Assembly: GCA_937868455.1 (NCBI GenBank)
Contig: CALMMO010000360.1
Coordinates: 1-17,283, forward strand
Length of the DNA: 17,283 nucleotides
DNA from: an uncultured Marmoricola sp.
GTDB taxonomy: Bacteria; Actinomycetota; Actinomycetes; Propionibacteriales; Nocardioidaceae
Direction of reading: 5' to 3'
Below, piece after piece: positions 17,026-17,283 of the stretch. The notes under the pieces were generated by a model, which worked only from the letters and a program-made list of their open reading frames with translations, did no database searches and was not told the origin of the DNA. Both the position numbers and the translations under genes were made by a program. How positions within the stretch are numbered: position 1 is the first letter of the stretch; every line of letters starts with the position of its first letter.

Positions 17026-17283
17026 CCACACAGATTCGTTATCAGCGCGCCGACTACGTCGACGAGCTCAATATCGATGGCGAGTCCGTGGTGCTCTTGC
17101 AGTCCCGCGCGATCCGGTTGGGCGGACTTGGCCCCGTCATATTGGCGGTCCTGGGCTCGGCGAAGCTCACGGTTACTGAGATCGTGAGCGCAGTCACCGA
17201 GCAACTCGGAGGGGCACCAGCCGATGGCAGCGCCGAGGCCGTGGTGGAGTCAGCGATAGCAGCGTTGGTAGATGAGTCCCTCT
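17022..17283 (+). CDS. Second PqqD-like protein (cut by window end)
   Basis: 87 residues are visible and the frame is open at the window end. The protein starts MTTQIRYQRADYVDELNIDG, then has VVLLQSRAIRLGGLGPVILAVL, a strand-to-helix unit like the 'L-x-x-S/G-A-x-x-I/V-W' core of PqqD-like proteins, then the helix TVTEIVSAVTEQLGG and a last helix ending ALVDESL. It overlaps the kinase gene (ATGA), so it is most likely the kinase's partner. It differs clearly in sequence from the other PqqD-like protein at 12647. Family placement is moderately sure; function is inferred from context. Confidence 0.68.
   Translation, partial: MTTQIRYQRADYVDELNIDGESVVLLQSRAIRLGGLGPVILAVLGSAKLTVTEIVSAVTEQLGGAPADGSAEAVVESAIAALVDESL

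Overview
This is a high-GC, gene-dense stretch of an actinobacterial chromosome. Three things support that: a mycothiol gene (mshA), a senX3/regX3-type two-component pair next to phoU and mshA, and several promoters with a TANNNT box only 6-8 bases before the start codon, as in leaderless actinobacterial transcripts. I cannot name the genus. I see no tRNA, rRNA, CRISPR array, insertion sequence or phage gene, and no gene-free stretch longer than about 125 bases.

Left part (1-5132): the end of the window cuts phoU (minus strand). It is divergent from a sensor kinase/response regulator pair (plus strand). The gap between them holds 11-bp direct repeats of the PHO-box type, so this looks like a self-regulated phosphate-starvation switch. 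A DMT/EamA permease follows, and converges, with overlapping 3' ends, on a minus-strand operon of mshA and a YbjN-domain gene.

Middle part (5242-11037): a large beta-propeller (Asp-box repeat) protein that looks extracellular but has no visible signal peptide, closed by a strong hairpin; a two-gene operon of a DCC-type thiol-disulfide protein and a short-chain dehydrogenase; and the ribosome-associated GTPase typA, with a hairpin at the presumed 5' end of its mRNA.

Right part (11061-17283): an accessory surface-sugar/peptide-modification locus. It opens with a chimeric ORF joining an incomplete membrane acyltransferase (acyltransferase-3 type) to an NTP_transf_5-type nucleotidyltransferase, followed by a PqqD-like small protein with an ATGA overlap. 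Next come the dTDP-L-rhamnose genes: rmlA (minus), divergent from rmlB and an rmlC-rmlD fusion (plus). The locus then continues with an HPr-kinase-like P-loop protein and a second PqqD-like protein that runs off the window. Nucleotidyltransferase, PqqD-like protein and HprK-related kinase are the combination known from 'HPr-rel' systems and from phosphorylating lasso-peptide clusters. Finding all three wrapped around a complete dTDP-rhamnose pathway is the most interesting feature of the window; its substrate cannot be read from this sequence.
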